A stretch of DNA of 64,000 bases from Lumnitzera littorea. Taxonomy: Eukaryota > Streptophyta > Magnoliopsida > Myrtales > Combretaceae. Positions 36,660 through 49,393 of this stretch are shown in pieces. The notes beneath the pieces are model-generated. The model ran no database searches and was not told the origin of the DNA. It saw only the letters and a program-made list of their open reading frames with translations. The stretch covers positions 83,466,276 to 83,530,275 of the forward strand of contig JAMXBB010000007.1 in assembly GCA_024138015.1 (NCBI GenBank). The letters are read 5' to 3'. The position numbers were made by a program, and so were the translations under genes. Numbering within the stretch: the first letter of the stretch is position 1; every line of letters begins with the position of its first letter.

Positions 36660-37920
36660 TGGTTACTAGATTCGTACCCCCTTTGAATCTTATCAATTCT
36701 TTGCTATTTTTCTAACGAATTTAAATGCAAATATACAAAACAATTATCAAAAACTCAAAATATCTTAAAGATTGCATCGATAACAATTAAATTAAGATTT
36801 GATAAAATTAAATAAAACTCAAGCTTTATCTATGGTCGATACAATCACATCCCGAGCTTTGAAATTGATTTGAAACTTATATTAATAAGTATTAAAGTTC
36901 AGGTAATGGGAAGAAAGAAAACACATGGTGAACACACAATACCCATAACATGAAATAGCAACATAATGTGCAAGTGCAACAAACCCATCCATGATCGACC
37001 TCAACCACTCTTTGTCTCATGCTCATGCGATACATATACACACTACTACAACATCAAATGACCACATCATGTGAACCCCCATGCTTTAAGCTTCAAGCAT
37101 CGACCATCTTGGTACACGATTGTGACCCTAGTGGTGTCTACGATCAAACCTATTATCAACCCTTAACCACCATTCTAGCTATAGTTGCCAAAATCCCAAT
37201 TTTATGAGTTTACTATTTTAGGAGGCTTTTTCAAGTTAATTCGTGCATAAAATCATTTTCGTATAAAAACTTAAGTTTTTAACCGAGTTTATATGTAAAT
37301 TCAAAGAAAACTTATATTTTTTATCGAGTTTATCGATTCTACATATTTGACTTGAATATGCTAGAAAAAGGAAAAGATACAACTAATTTTTTACAAGCCA
37401 TCAACTATTAGAGCAATACATTATCTTCCCTATATTATTTTAATTTTTTTCCTTTTTTTCACTTTTTCATAATCCCTTATTTTATGTTTATAGCTTTAAT
37501 CTAGATTTCAGCTTCAACAACAAATATTATAAGGAAAACTATATACTTCATTTTATACCACAGTAATTTAAAATGAATTTAAATGTTTAGTTCTATTTAA
37601 TTCACTACTTTTTTTCAAAAAAAAAAAAAAAAGAGAAAAATTTAGTTTCAATTTTGTTTGTTCTTCTTCCATATATGTTAAATTATATATTTTTAGAATT
37701 TTTTTTATAAAAAAAGAACTTAAGTCTTCATTCATTTATTTTTATCATGTATTTCAAGTTTTAAATAATTAATATAAGCATATCTATAGTTTTTTAAAGT
37801 TACTGTACATAGATTGTAGAAATTTACGTTTCTACGTTTTAATTTTATGTTTCGATTCTATTGACTATCTAGCGATTCTAAGTAGAATTGTGAGTTTAAC
37901 AACCTTGATTCTAGTTACCG
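36660..37920. other. Probable nested insertion in LTR copy B
   Basis: This part has no counterpart in copy A. Its edges are inversely related: GGTTACTAGATTCG near 36,660 and GATTCTAGTTACC near 37,908. This suggests a transposon with degenerate terminal inverted repeats. No transposase frame was recognised. Confidence 0.35.
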
Positions 37921-39589
37921 CAAAACACCACTCCCTAACCAAAACTATTACCACCAACAGCATACTCGTGTCCCAAAACCCCTATAGCCACTCTCTATCA
38001 CGTTGAATCAACTATCACTACAACAATCAAAGACCTCTACCCTCGATTGCCACCGAGAACACCAAAGCCACTACGAAACTATAAGGCATGGTGTTCAAAC
38101 CCCATTTTGCCAATCTCTTTCTCGTAAAAAGGATTTCCTCTTCAATTCGATGGTTGGATTACTTAGAATGAAGCTAAGAGTTGCTGCATGTTGTGCTTAG
38201 AGAAGAGTCGACTCGTGTGTGAGTTGAAGCTTGCGACTAGACTTGAGAACCTGACCTGTGCATATAGAAGCCCCTAGTCCAACTCGTTGTCTAGTAATGG
38301 AATAGGTAGGTTTGTTTTCTTTGTTTTTTATTATTAGTTTAGATAGTTTATATATATGGAAAAGTTATCCTTAATACCCATGCTAACTTAGTTTATTTTT
38401 ATTGCAGGTTATTTATTTAGCATTAGTTGTAGTTTTATTTGTTTGTTTTAATTTTTAGCATAGGCATATTATTGATGTGTGATATTAATTTTTGTTTAAA
38501 ATTGCATAACTAGAATTTTTGCATGAAAAGTCACTAACAAGTCTTCTATGGGTCTTTTGTAATAATTCTTATTGGTTTGTAGTATGGCATATATTTTGCT
38601 TTTATTTTTTTTTTTTTTGTAAAAATTTCATTTTTATGAACATTTAGAGTAAAATTGCATATTTTTAACTAAAATAGGATATTTTAGGAAAAATTACATA
38701 TCTTTAAATAAAAATTGCATCTTTAGGAAAAACCACATTTTTTGTTCAAATTCATGTTTTTATTAAATTTTTGCGTATATTTCCTCATCAAAATTGCATA
38801 TTCTAGAAAGTTTTCATTACAATTGCACTTTTAGGTATTTAGGGTTTTCAAGAAAAATAAGGGAAAGAAAAAAGGCTTTGTCATGTAGTTAGGTTTTCAA
38901 AAAAAAAAATCTGAATTAGTTTTTATTTTTAATTAGGTTTTTTAGGGTTTTCTAAAATTTAGGAATAAAAATTAGGATTTTCTAAATAGAATAAATGGAG
39001 AAAAACATAAACCTAGCTATTTCTCAAGAAATAAAAGTAACTAGTACACTAAAGTTTTCTTAAAAAAAGCTAGAATTACATTAATTTGATCATGATTAGT
39101 GGATACGTAGGCACCTTCAAGGCAACGGTCAAATTTTGAATATTTTAATTTTTTTAGGAAAGTTCGTAATTAAGAATAATAGAAAATCTTTTTCATGCAT
39201 TTATCATAGTTTTGCATATTTTCACATTTTTAGAAAAATTATAAAAATAAAGGGCTATTTATCAATTTTTTTTTTAATTTGTACATGGTGACTATAATCT
39301 TCATAGTTTAGTCCTAGAATTCAACTCTTTGGTTAATATTTTCTAAAAAAAATTATATTTTTAGAAAACTTGTATGCTAGTGACTCGATTATGGTCTTTC
39401 TACCCAAAAACCCTCATTTTATTTTATACCAGTTTTACTAGTTACCGATTCCAATTAATTTTTCAAAAAATTTGTAAACATTTTTTCGAAAAATATTTTT
39501 CTTTAATTTAATGTTGAGTAATCTATATTAAGTGAGCTGAGCTTAATATAAATTAAATTAAGGAAAATCAAAATAAGGTTCGATAGAAT

Positions 39590-39607
39590 TTGCGACTTTA
39601 TTAGGGA
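39590..39607 (+). other. Tat/Ogre primer-binding region
   Basis: TTGCGACTTTATTAGGGA resembles the TGGCGACTCTGCTGGGGA-type sequence following Tat/Ogre 5' LTRs, with C-to-T and G-to-A or similar changes. Confidence 0.45.
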
Positions 39608-41546
39608 CATTAGTGGATTAGCCATGTACAATTTTAAAAAATAAAAAGTTAATTAATGGGCTTTTATTTTTCTTATTTTTATTTTCATTTTATTTGTATA
39701 TTATTGTAAATAGTTGTACTAATTGGGTTTTTGTAATGTAGGTCTACTAGAAAGGGTCCAACCTAATAGCCTTAGTTTTGGGGGAATTTAGGGGGTTGTT
39801 TTTTCTTAAGTACCATATGCACATGCTTAAATGTGATCAAACTTGGGCTACTTTAGTAAACTAGCAAGGGGCATCATTGTGTAACCCTTAAGTCGCAAGA
39901 ATCTTTATCCTTGCTTGACAATGATAGGTGAGTCCACTCTTGCTTCAATGTAGCTGAGAAATCATTGCTCCAAAAATTTATGAGGCTACAAAGCTTGAAG
40001 CCCGTAAACCCTTCTCTCTTGCATCACTTTAAGATAAAAATGGTTAGTGATTTTAAATTATAGGAGCTTGAGAAGAATTATTATAATATACGACCAGTTA
40101 GACCTTTATATTTAGAAAAATTAAATTAATTAACACACATATATATATTTATATAAGTGCCTATGAGCTTTATTTTTCAAAAAGATTTAATTTTAGAAAT
40201 TTTTCCACTTATATGTAAATGTGCATGAATATTGACTGCGTGTTTATAATAATTCTACCCTTATAATTTATTAATTATTGATCCCTATTGCATTACACTT
40301 ATGTATAGTAGATTGCATCAAATTTATTTATGTTTTAATTTGTATATGTGTTATTTCTCATATTTTTCTTTTATACAATATGTAATTGCTTGTGTATATT
40401 ATCTTGCAATATATGTGTTATGTATTTCTTTATTTTGTAAAAAATGATGGTGCAACAAAAATTTAAGATGGAACCCTCCAAATTGCATTAAATCTTGGGG
40501 AAATTGCAAAAAATCTCCATAAACTTTGACTTAAGTATGGATCAACCCCTTGAACTTTCAAAGTAAGGTTTTTAATTTCCTAAACTTTGATTTTTATGCA
40601 TAAATAACCTTTAAACTTTGATTTTGATACATAAATAACCCCAATCATCTCATAGTTTAGGGGGGTATCTATACACTAAAATGAAAGTTTAGGAGGTGTT
40701 TATACAGCAAACACAAAGTTCAAGGGTAATGAGGGTTGTTTTGCTAATTTATCAAAGTTTAGGGGGTTAAAAACCTCACTTTGAAAGTTTAAGAGAAAAA
40801 TCTACACCAAAGTTAAAGTTTAGGGGGGTTTTTTTGGTATTTTCCCCTTAAATCTTTTATGGGTTAGCAAATAAATAGTAGTGCTATGTTTTTCAAAAAT
40901 TAATAATCATGAATAAGGAGTTACAATTCTATTTTCCCATGTAAGATAGTGGTTGTATGATATTTTTTTCACATGTAAAATATATTTCTCTATAACTTAT
41001 TATTGTACTTATATATTTTTTTCATGCAATTCATTAATCCTTTGAACCTATAGAGCAATTATAATCAAATAGGAGTCTAGGGCATTTATAATTGCCTATG
41101 TGTACATCCATGTCATGTTCATCATATCAATACTATCCAATCCAATCATCTATAGCATAGGTTTTCATTGGTTTCCATTAATAAAAAGGCATTTTCAAGA
41201 ATGTTTCATTAAGAGAGAGAGAGAAGAAAGAAAGAATTTTTGCTTGTAAATTAGTCATTACCCTTAGTTGTCAATCTTTTAAATAGTCACTCATACCTGT
41301 CAACCTTGTAAAATTTTCAATCTTCCTAATAAGTTAGGAGATGTCAAATGATCCTGTGTGAAACATAATTTTTTTTGTAAAATAAGTGTTTTCAAATGTT
41401 TTTAGAATAAAATTTTGCAAGAAAAGTCATAAAGTTTTCAAAGAGGAAAATTCGCTAACAAGTACAAATTTTATAAGCTTTGAGTTCTTACTTTTAAGTA
41501 ATTAAGCCTATTATTGAAGCCCACAGCCTTTTATTCTAAAGCCAAG
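39608..41546 (+). other. Leader of Tat/Ogre-type element
   Basis: Non-coding leader between primer-binding region and gag. It holds a MITE (40,497-40,847), a GA-rich tract (41,213-41,236) and no recognised frame. Confidence 0.45.
40497..40847. mobile_element. Fold-back MITE, Mutator-like, copy 2, with 9-bp TSD
   Basis: The element runs from GGGGAAATTGC to ATTTTCCCC. The arms are long imperfect inverted repeats with recurring AAACTTTGA and TCAAAGTTTAGG motifs. It is flanked on both sides by the perfect 9-bp repeat TTAAATCTT (40,488-40,496 and 40,848-40,856). A 9-bp target duplication and GGG-starting ends fit a Mutator-like MITE. It belongs to the same family as 19,290-19,661. Confidence 0.82.
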
Positions 41547-42530
41547 ATGATTAACAACAACAATTTTGATGCAAGACTTACTGCTTTAGAGCAAAACACG
41601 CTAAAAATGATTGAACAAATTCAAGCCCTCACAAGTGCTCTTGGGATTCTCAATGATTGTCGGACATCTTAAGTGAATCTAAGCTAGAATGCAAATGTGA
41701 CTCTACCCCCCAAATTGGAAAATATTAAATCAAGCCCCAAATGCTGAAACATGGAGCAAGGAATTTGATGAGAAACAAAAGGAGAAGGAAAGGAAGTTCA
41801 TGCAAAAGCTGATCGAGAAAAAAAAAAAGCCTTGGAGGTAGTAAACAGGCTAGAACAAATGGCAATGGTTAACTTGCCATCTTATAAAGATGATGCTTTC
41901 CCAAAGAAGTTTAAAGTCTCTAAGTTTAAGAAGTACAATGGGATTGGTTACCCAAAACTTCATACAAAGTTCTATATTAAAAAGATGACTAGGTATGCTA
42001 AGAATGATCATCTAATGGTGCATACTTTTCAAGATAGCTTACTTGGGCTAACTCTAACTTGGTATGCTCAACTTAACCTAAGTGAGATCAATACCTAAGA
42101 TAAGTTAGCTTAGGTTTTTTACAATAAGTACAAGTTCAATATTTAAGTTGCCCCATCCATGTAGGATTTGAACAACATGCAAAAAAAGGCTAGTAAATCA
42201 TTCAAGGAATATGCCCAAAGATAAAGGGGCGTGGTAGCCAAAGTCAATCCTCCTATGCTAGAAAAGGATACGACTTTCATGTTCATCAACACTTTGGACA
42301 AGCCATATTATGTGCACTTGTTAGGTAATGTAGTAGTTAGTTTTACAGATATCGTAGTGGCAAGGGGAAGAATTGAGGAAGCCATACAAATAGGAAGCTT
42401 AGTGAAGCTAAACTAGACAAAAAAGAAGATAGCATCTATAAAGCCATCTAATGAAAGCACTATAAATTATGCATTTCCAAGGTTGTACACATAGAGGCCG
42501 CACCACAACAAACAAGAACAAGGGAAAATA
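41547..42530 (+). pseudogene. Tat/Ogre-type gag, degenerate
   Basis: The frame starts at an ATG with INNNNFDARLTALEQNTLKM, an N-terminal coiled-coil-like segment. After breaks it continues through a Lys/Glu-rich linker and two longer open stretches (41,832-42,098 and 42,231-42,416). Motifs are KFKVSKFKKYNGIGYPKLH, HTFQDSLLGLTLTWYAQLNL, then SFKEYAQR and FINTLDKPYYVHLLG. These match the gag at 3,290 in order and wording, so both came from one family. Stops fall at TAG or TAA where Gln or Trp codons are usual. No protease or RT follows; the next coding remnant is on the other strand. Confidence 0.75.
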
Positions 42531-43040
42531 AAAGGTAATTTACCCAATTTGAGCAACTACTAGTCGGATATAACATACTAACTAATCTTACTTGGCCTAA
42601 TCTTCACTTGATATGATGCACAAGCATTGATTAGAGTCACTTGGTACTGTTCTTTACTAAAGGGAATAGATAAAAACTATGGAAAAACAAGAGAAGATAT
42701 GGTTAAGTGCTCTTTAAAAGGAAAATTCTGTAATTTAGTAATATGATGTATGATTGTCTGCATACATTAAAATGGGGTGTACATACTAGCCTTACTAAGG
42801 TTAAAGTGTGCAAGGAAATGACAAAAATGGATAAGGTACAAAAAGGTTCCTAATACATACTAAAAAGGGTAAAAATGACAAATGAAATTATTTACGGAAA
42901 AGCAAAGAATCCTTCTTAAATGTTATGGTAGAAGATACGTATTAGGTGGTGATGGGCAACCTATATTGTAGCTGTTCCTAATTGTACAAGTTTTTGGATA
43001 GCTTAACACTTGAAGGATCAAGCTTGGCTTATGGCAAGAG
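42531..43040. other. Unassigned spacer between opposed element fragments
   Basis: No gene recognised. The junction between the plus-strand gag and the minus-strand integrase lies somewhere here or slightly to the right. Confidence 0.35.
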
Positions 43041-43299
43041 AGGGTTTAGGAACTAAGCTGACCTAAACCGATTCATGTCAGAGCTCGAACATTTCAAGAT
43101 TCTCAGATCCCTTTCAAGTTGGGCACCTTAGCAATTTAGCTTGGACAAATACCTAGAGCTGGGTAGCATAGAGACTATGCTAATCTCTACTAATGTTCTG
43201 CACTCAAGTCAATAGAAGTATAGGAGTCAAGATCAATGAAGGAATCTTCATCCTAAAAGGATTCTCGAGCTAGTATTCATCGAGTAAATCCTTGTAGTC

Positions 43300-44460
43300 C
43301 TTTAGCTCATCTTTGGGTGACTTATCCGAGGAGTTGATTCCTATAATCTACTTAGGGATTGGAAGGATTTGTCCTCAAATTAGAAGGGGCTTGTTGTGGT
43401 TACTCTCCTTTGGTCTCTTTTGCAACTTCTTTGGGTTGGTGAAGGATCATATTGGATACATTAAAGGTAGGGGAGACACCATAGTTCTCTATAGCTTGAT
43501 CCAGTAGGCTTTGTAGTTGATTTTCTTTATGACTTTGAGTGGACCATCAGCTCTTGGAGATAGTTTGCTCTGTTTGAAGTGTAGAAATCCTTCTTGGTTG
43601 AGGTAAATCCATACTAAGTTGCCTAGGTTAAAAGAAATAGTTTGACCACTATGGTTTCCTATCTCTTGCTATCTTTTATTGAACTTGGCAATCTTCCTAG
43701 CTACGGACTGGTATAGCTCTTGTAATCCTTAGGCTTAGTCAACTCCGAATAGGCTCTCTTTGGCAACTTTAGGGGTACCAATCAGGTCTAGTGGGATAAT
43801 GGGGCTAAGGTCGTAGAGAACCTTAAAATGAGTCTTTCTAGTGGTACTATGGATAGTTTAATTGTAAGTGAACTCCATGACTAGTAGGCATAAGTCCCAA
43901 TCCTTCAAATTCTTTCCTACGACAACTCAAAATAGAGATCCTAATGTCTTGTTCATCACTTTAGTTTGGCCATCAGTATGAGGATAGTTACTAGAACTAA
44001 ACATAAGTTTGGTCTCAAGTCTTCTCTAAAGTGTCTTCTAGTAATAACTTAGAAATTTTGTATCCCAATTTTAAGGAATGGTCTTTGAAACTCCATGTAA
44101 TCAAATGAGCTCCTATAAAAATAAATCAGTAATATATAAAGCATTTTTAGTTTAATGGCATAGAATGAAGTGTTCCATCTTGTTGAAGTGATCCATTACT
44201 ATAAGGATCGAATCCCACCCTCTAGATGTTCAAGGAAACCTTAGGACAAAGTTCATCTTAAGGTCAACCTAAGGCGACATTAGTGTTGGTAATGGCATAT
44301 CTCCTTCATGTGGCTCCTTCCTTCCTTTCACTCTTTTAGTAAGTTATAGTAAAGTTCTTATTCTATCCATATATCAATCAATAATCTAGCTATGTCAACC
44401 TTTTCAAAATGGGCCTTAAGTTCGATGAACTCTTACCTTCATTCTTATTTAAATGCCTAT
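43300..44460 (-). pseudogene. Chromovirus-type integrase (Ty3/gypsy), degenerate
   Basis: On the minus strand, in order: GHFIPCH then TKNALYITDLFL near 44,160, ELIWLHGVSKTIP near 44,110, NWDTKFLSYY, and a SSNYPHTDGQTKVMNKTLG block near 43,980. Then WDLCLPLVEFAYNYTIHSTT (near 43,890), and a C-terminal part with FNLGNLVWIYLNQEGF and LSPRADGPLKVIKKIN near 43,640-43,530. This is the integrase core plus GPY/F-like module of chromoviruses. The second catalytic Asp remains in the NWDTKF motif. Stops are common. No RT or LTR of this element is visible. Confidence 0.7.
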
Positions 44461-44974
44461 GTTAATATCTATCTAGTTTAGGGTCATTGTATCATGATCA
44501 TTATCGCAATTTATATCAGAAAGTAGATTTAGCTACAATTTAGTAGAGTCCTTATATGCTTATTTGTATTTTAGTATTACTTAAGCCATTTAGTTGTCAT
44601 TAGAGAATTAAATCGATTCATATGTTCATTTAGTTGTTAGTTATAGGTTAAGGGCATGTTTTATGTTATATTTTTTAGCAATAAGTAGTCTATGTTACAC
44701 TATATTGGTTATTCTAAGCATCTCTGGCTTAATTTGTCTTAGTTCTATCAAACTCCATTTAATATCATCTAAATTTGTATAATTAACTTATTAGAGGCCC
44801 CATTATCCTTTCATTGTTGGTCATTACATGAATTTAGGTCCAAATTACATTTTTATATGTAACTTGCCTAGGTAATTTATCAATTAACCACATCAAACAG
44901 TAATTAAGGTTATATATGCACATATTGACTTTTATAATCCATTCAGGGCTTTGTTTATGTAATATATTTCTAAT
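44461..44974. other. AT-rich spacer
   Basis: No gene or repeat recognised. Confidence 0.45.
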
Positions 44975-46708
44975 TGTTAAAGACTCATTTGGTTTTGATG
45001 ATAATAAAATATATACTATGTTATACTAATATGTTTATTAAGTGTGTAGATTAATTAAATAATTTTACGACATAAAGGCCTAGCTCCTCTTGATTGAATA
45101 AATAAGTTGGATTAATTTTTCTACCAAATTAAGCCATCATGTGGAGATTAAATTATGGCAGTAAAAAGGTATCATTATTATGAAAAGGGAAGCATATTTT
45201 GTTTAGTCATATCAAATTGAACATGAGCATCCTGTTATTTAATTTGTGATGGTCCAATTTCTTGCCATCATAACAACGTGTCTAGCAATGTGTAAATTAT
45301 GAAGGACAAAACATAGAGACTCCTAACAAGTTCAGTTTATGTGATCCAAGTTGGTAATGGGTTTTTATCAACATAGAGAAGCTGATATGTGATTTTACGT
45401 AGTATTTAAATTGGTATCACAAAATAAGAGAGATAAGATATGGATTATATTGGTTATTTTGATGGGATATCTTTGGAGTATTATTTGGAGATAATATTTC
45501 AAATTTAAAAGACATATGAAATATGGATTAAGCTCAAAGAAATATCTTGAATTTAAATTTAAAGAAGAGAAGGTGAAGATATGGATAAGATAAAAAAGAT
45601 GTGCAGAATTTTTTGGAGATATATCTTTCAAGTTCAAATTATAAGGATTTTCAAGGGATTTCAAATTCAAAATGAGTGGGATATATTTATTCATGAAAAT
45701 GATAAATTTTTAGTAGATATTTAAGCTTTATGATGAAGTTTATGAAGACAAAATTATGGCTGATTTTTTAGGACGAATTTTTAAGATAATAGTCACAATG
45801 AGATATTTTCTTGATTTGGTAAAAGTTTTCATTGCAGCAACATTGGCTTTTATTCAAATTCAAATTCAAAATTGAAGGATAATAGCCACATGAGAGATCT
45901 TCCCCAATTAGTTACAAGGTGCTTGGTCAAGATTACAACAAGGAAATATCTCCACTATTTTCTACATCAACTAGCCCTTCTTTTATTGTTACATCGAGAA
46001 TCAATAGAATATAAGTCGAGCTGTTGAAGAAACAAGATATATACACTTAGTACAGAACAAAACACTTAAGATTAGAATCGAATTTCAAAGGCTCTCTCGT
46101 GCAAACTATTAGAAACTATGTAAAAAATTGAGTGAAAACATATTTTTCATTTCATTGCTTTTATTTTTATACAAGTATTGTAAAGAGATCTTTAATTTAT
46201 TATCTCATCTTTTTGTAAACATTATTGATATTGTAATTGAGTGAGTATGAAGTTAAGGAGTTCCCTATAGGCTTTTGTTTAACTTAGTTAAGAGCTAACG
46301 AGAAATGAGATAGAATAGAGAAATGATTAGATATTCTTGTAAACTCTATTTCATTTTTCACTATTGAAAGTATTGGACTAGTGGAATAGTACTTGTAAGG
46401 AGACTAGTGGAATGGTACTTGTGAGGAAGACTGAGTCCCTATCAGTAGAGTTAGGAGAGAGCAATAGGCAAAAGGATGAAACTCTTTAAATTAATTGCCT
46501 GATCTACTTTTTCAATATCTTATTTACTTTTATGCATTCTATTATTTGAATTATTATTGTGTACCTATTGTTAAAATAATCAATCTTCAACTACTTCTCA
46601 TGCCATTTAAGTTATTAAGAGGGAAGTTGCTTTAAAAAATTAAAAAAGGTTCATTTTTACAGATGATATCAATTCACCCCATTCTTAATATTTTACACGG
46701 GACTTACA
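44975..46708 (+). mobile_element. Probable SIRE/Maximus-like Copia solo LTR
   Basis: The block starts TGTTAAAGACTCATTTGG and continues GTTTTGATGATAATAAA. It ends TCAATTCACCCC, then TACACGGGACTTACA. Both ends resemble SIRE-lineage Copia LTRs, which start with a TTTTGATGATAACAAA-like phrase and end near a TTCACCCC phrase. Inside, GACTAGTGGAATAGTACTTGT is nearly repeated in tandem at about 46,376-46,425. No gag-pol follows, so it is called solo. Flanks CTAAT and ATGAT match at three of five bases only. Confidence 0.5.
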
Positions 46709-48399
46709 ATGATTAACTTATTAAATCATATAATTATAGTTTAGTATCATATTTAAATATACTTAGTAGGAGTGCTACTCATTAGGGTTTCAAAAGAATA
46801 AATTTTACATTAATCAACATCACATACTACATCAAATTGTAACTTAGCTTCATATGTTTTAACATAGTCGAAATTAAGGCTCATAAACATGTTTTGTTCA
46901 TCATTTTCCACTACTAATCATTAGTATATGAATGCTGTAAAATATAATTCAAATTTGTCCAGTTCAATTTTTATAAGAAATTTAATCATTTTCCATTAAA
47001 TAAACACTAAGTTGGCCTTATAACATCTACTAGGTATTAGAGATGGATTATATAGTGCAAAAATTTACAATGCATGAGTCTAAGTGACCTAGATCAAGAG
47101 TGTAAGGTAGGAAAATAATAGGAATTAGTGCTGATTTTTAGCATAAACAAAGTAAAAGATTGAAAATAAAAAGTTTCATGATCACAAATTTAACATAATA
47201 TAGAAGTTCAATGTAATGACTACTAGAATAAGCACCCAAACGATGTAATTTCTTCAAAAATAAGAGGGACACAAATTTCTTAAAAGATTTGATGATCATT
47301 TTAGCTTCTTCAACTAGGGTTGTAAGATCCTTCAAGTGTTTTACTAGATATTATATTAAAAAAAGAAATAAAATGAGTAAAAATTATCGAATAAACTAAC
47401 ATTGAAGATATTAGTTTGAAGAAGGCCTTACCTTTTAACGTTTTGAGCCACTTGAAATAGACTAAAAATCAACCCTTATCCCTACCATAGATGGCTATGA
47501 AGTAGCAAAAAGATTGGACTCCTTAATCAAGTTCATTTTGATGAGAAAATGTGAAAGAAAATGATGGGAAAATGAAGGAAATGAGAGGGAGTTAGAAAGG
47601 GAACATGATGATGGATTAAGATTTAAGGAAATGAAGATAGCTTAAGTATTAAAGTGGATAAAGTGCATGGAAAGGGTGAGATGTAAGCATGCATAAATTT
47701 TAATTGGGCAAAAGAAATTTTGAGTGGGATTTTCATCATGGAAAAGGAATTGAGTTTGAAAATTCAAAAGAATATGGAGGAATTAGGGTTGTAAGGGCAT
47801 GATCCATCACATTGGGAGGGAAAAGAAAATTCTTCTAAAAGCTTAATTAGTCTAGTTATAATTAGGTGGCATTTGGTTAGCAAAACTATATGGTATAAGA
47901 AAAACTAGATAGCATAACACAAGGAAAATAGGGCAGTATAACTCTCTTGTACCATATTTGGTATCTACATATTAGTCACGAATCTTTGTGATTGAAAATT
48001 TAAACGAATTAACTATTCATATTTTAAACTACAATAAACTTTAGTGTTGTGATTTGAGACTTAATATAAGGTTATTTTTAGAGTTCAAAGGTATATTTCT
48101 TCTGTATTATGAAATAGATTTTTATACCATCAAATATATGATACAATCTTTTTTTATTGTAATCTAGTATCTAAAGACTCTTTTTCCTAATAACTTTGAC
48201 AATTATGCAAACTAAATAATAAACTAAAGAATTTGTCAACTTTTGTACTATAAATATGTGACAACAAAATGATCAAACTTCAAAATAGGCATGTATTAGT
48301 TAAAATGCACATTTTTTTAAAGATTTACTAGTTTAAGCATATGACTTCAAGAGTAAGTGGACTAAGTGCTCAAAGCAAACATAAAAGGGTGGATTTATA
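46709..48399. other. Intergenic, no gene recognised
   Basis: A 65-codon minus-strand frame at 47,138-47,335 has no motif I recognise and no support from flanking splice sites. The rest is AT-rich. Confidence 0.45.
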
Positions 48400-48508
48400 A
48401 TTTCCACATAAAAAAATATATATACAAAGAAATAGAAAGAATAGGAAGTGATAAAAAAAGAAATTCTATTTGATTTTTTATTTTATCTAGAAAATAAAAG
48501 GAGATTAT

Positions 48509-48649
48509 ATGAAAAATGTAATTATTTCATTTCCTTGGATCATTGGCCATTTGTCAAGAGTTTCGAGTTTAATATCGATATTTTAGTAACAAATTCAACA
48601 AATCTAAGTGTAGTGCTTAGTGTATTAATCTTTTCTGGAAAGGGAGTAC
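48509..48649 (+). pseudogene. atpF: atpF exon 1 (plastid ATP synthase subunit b), decayed
   Basis: Exon 1 of the gene for CF0 subunit I (b), which anchors the stator of plastid ATP synthase. The ATG at 48,509 follows a Shine-Dalgarno-like AAAGGAG, a plastid trait. After the first few codons a frameshift moves the reading frame, which then reads LDHWPFVKSFEFNIDILVT and NSTNLSVVLSVLIFSGKG. This is the usual N-terminal membrane segment. Several residues (Gly to Asp, Ser to Phe, Ala to Val, Gly to Glu) fit C-to-T or G-to-A changes. Exon 1 has about the usual length of 145 bases. Confidence 0.85.
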
Positions 48650-49393
48650 GTACGAGTTATTTATTTTAAGAATAGGCTGGACAACACCAATTGCACTTTT
48701 TTCATTGTAAATAAAAAAAGTAAAAGAATGCACATCATCTCACGCATTACTTTTGAATAAATTAAAAACCATATTTTAGAACCATAGTATTTCTTGATTA
48801 GTTAATAACTTTACTTTAATTCTCTATTAACCAATAGTATGATACCTTTTATATGGCTAAAGTGATACTGTTTGAAATTCAAATGTAGCATGATATTCTT
48901 TCTACCACTTTATTAGTTTCATATAGAAATGGTGTCAAAAAACAAGTAGTTGAAATTTTTTTACTTACTTAGGACACTCATGTCAATAAAATTATTTGAT
49001 ACCTTTATTAAAAAAAAGTCACATTTTTTTTAATCTTATCCAATGCCAAATGATGACCTATGTAACTAAAGTAAGAAAGATTCTTTATATTAGAAGGAAA
49101 AAGAAAAAACTTTGCTGACAATTTCTTATTTTTATTTGGTCAAAAGAGTCTTTTGAATCCAATATTAGGGTCTTAGCTTAGTGATCGGTTTTACTGTGGT
49201 TTTTTTAATTTTGAATATGGTATAACTAAAGAAGAGAGGATAGGCTCATTACATTAAAAAAGAAAACAATATGGGAATTTGACATAACTTATTGAAATAA
49301 TTGAGTGTGGAGCCAAATGAAACGAATGATTCTTGTTTGGCTCAAGAAGAGATTATGGAAGTTTTGAAATTAATCAAAAGATAATCTACTTTC
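48650..49393 (+). other. atpF group II intron remnant
   Basis: Begins GTACGAGTT (a GTGCG-type group II start with G to A). It is about 744 bases, typical for atpF. Near its end a 34-base stem-loop, GAGCCAAATGA to GGCTC (49,310-49,343), has the position and size of domain V. The intron no longer sits in a plastid and cannot be expected to splice. Confidence 0.75.

Larger units (their letters stand above)
36005..39576 (+). mobile_element. Tat/Ogre-type 5' LTR (copy B)
   Basis: Homologous to copy A at 10,386-12,800, starting TGTAGATACCTTG and ending near TTAAGGAAAATCA. The shared block GTGGATACGTAGGCACCTT is at about 39,097. It is about 1.2 kb longer than copy A because of insertions in its first half, one of them a SINE at about 36,485. 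No polypurine tract precedes it, and a primer-binding region and gag follow, so it is a 5' LTR. Confidence 0.65.

Noticed and set aside
45395..45694. 99-codon minus-strand frame rich in Leu, Asn and Ile
   Set aside because: It lies within the probable solo LTR and its composition reflects AT-richness.
47138..47335. 65-codon minus-strand frame as a gene
   Set aside because: No recognisable domain, start context or splice signal; length is within chance for AT-rich DNA.
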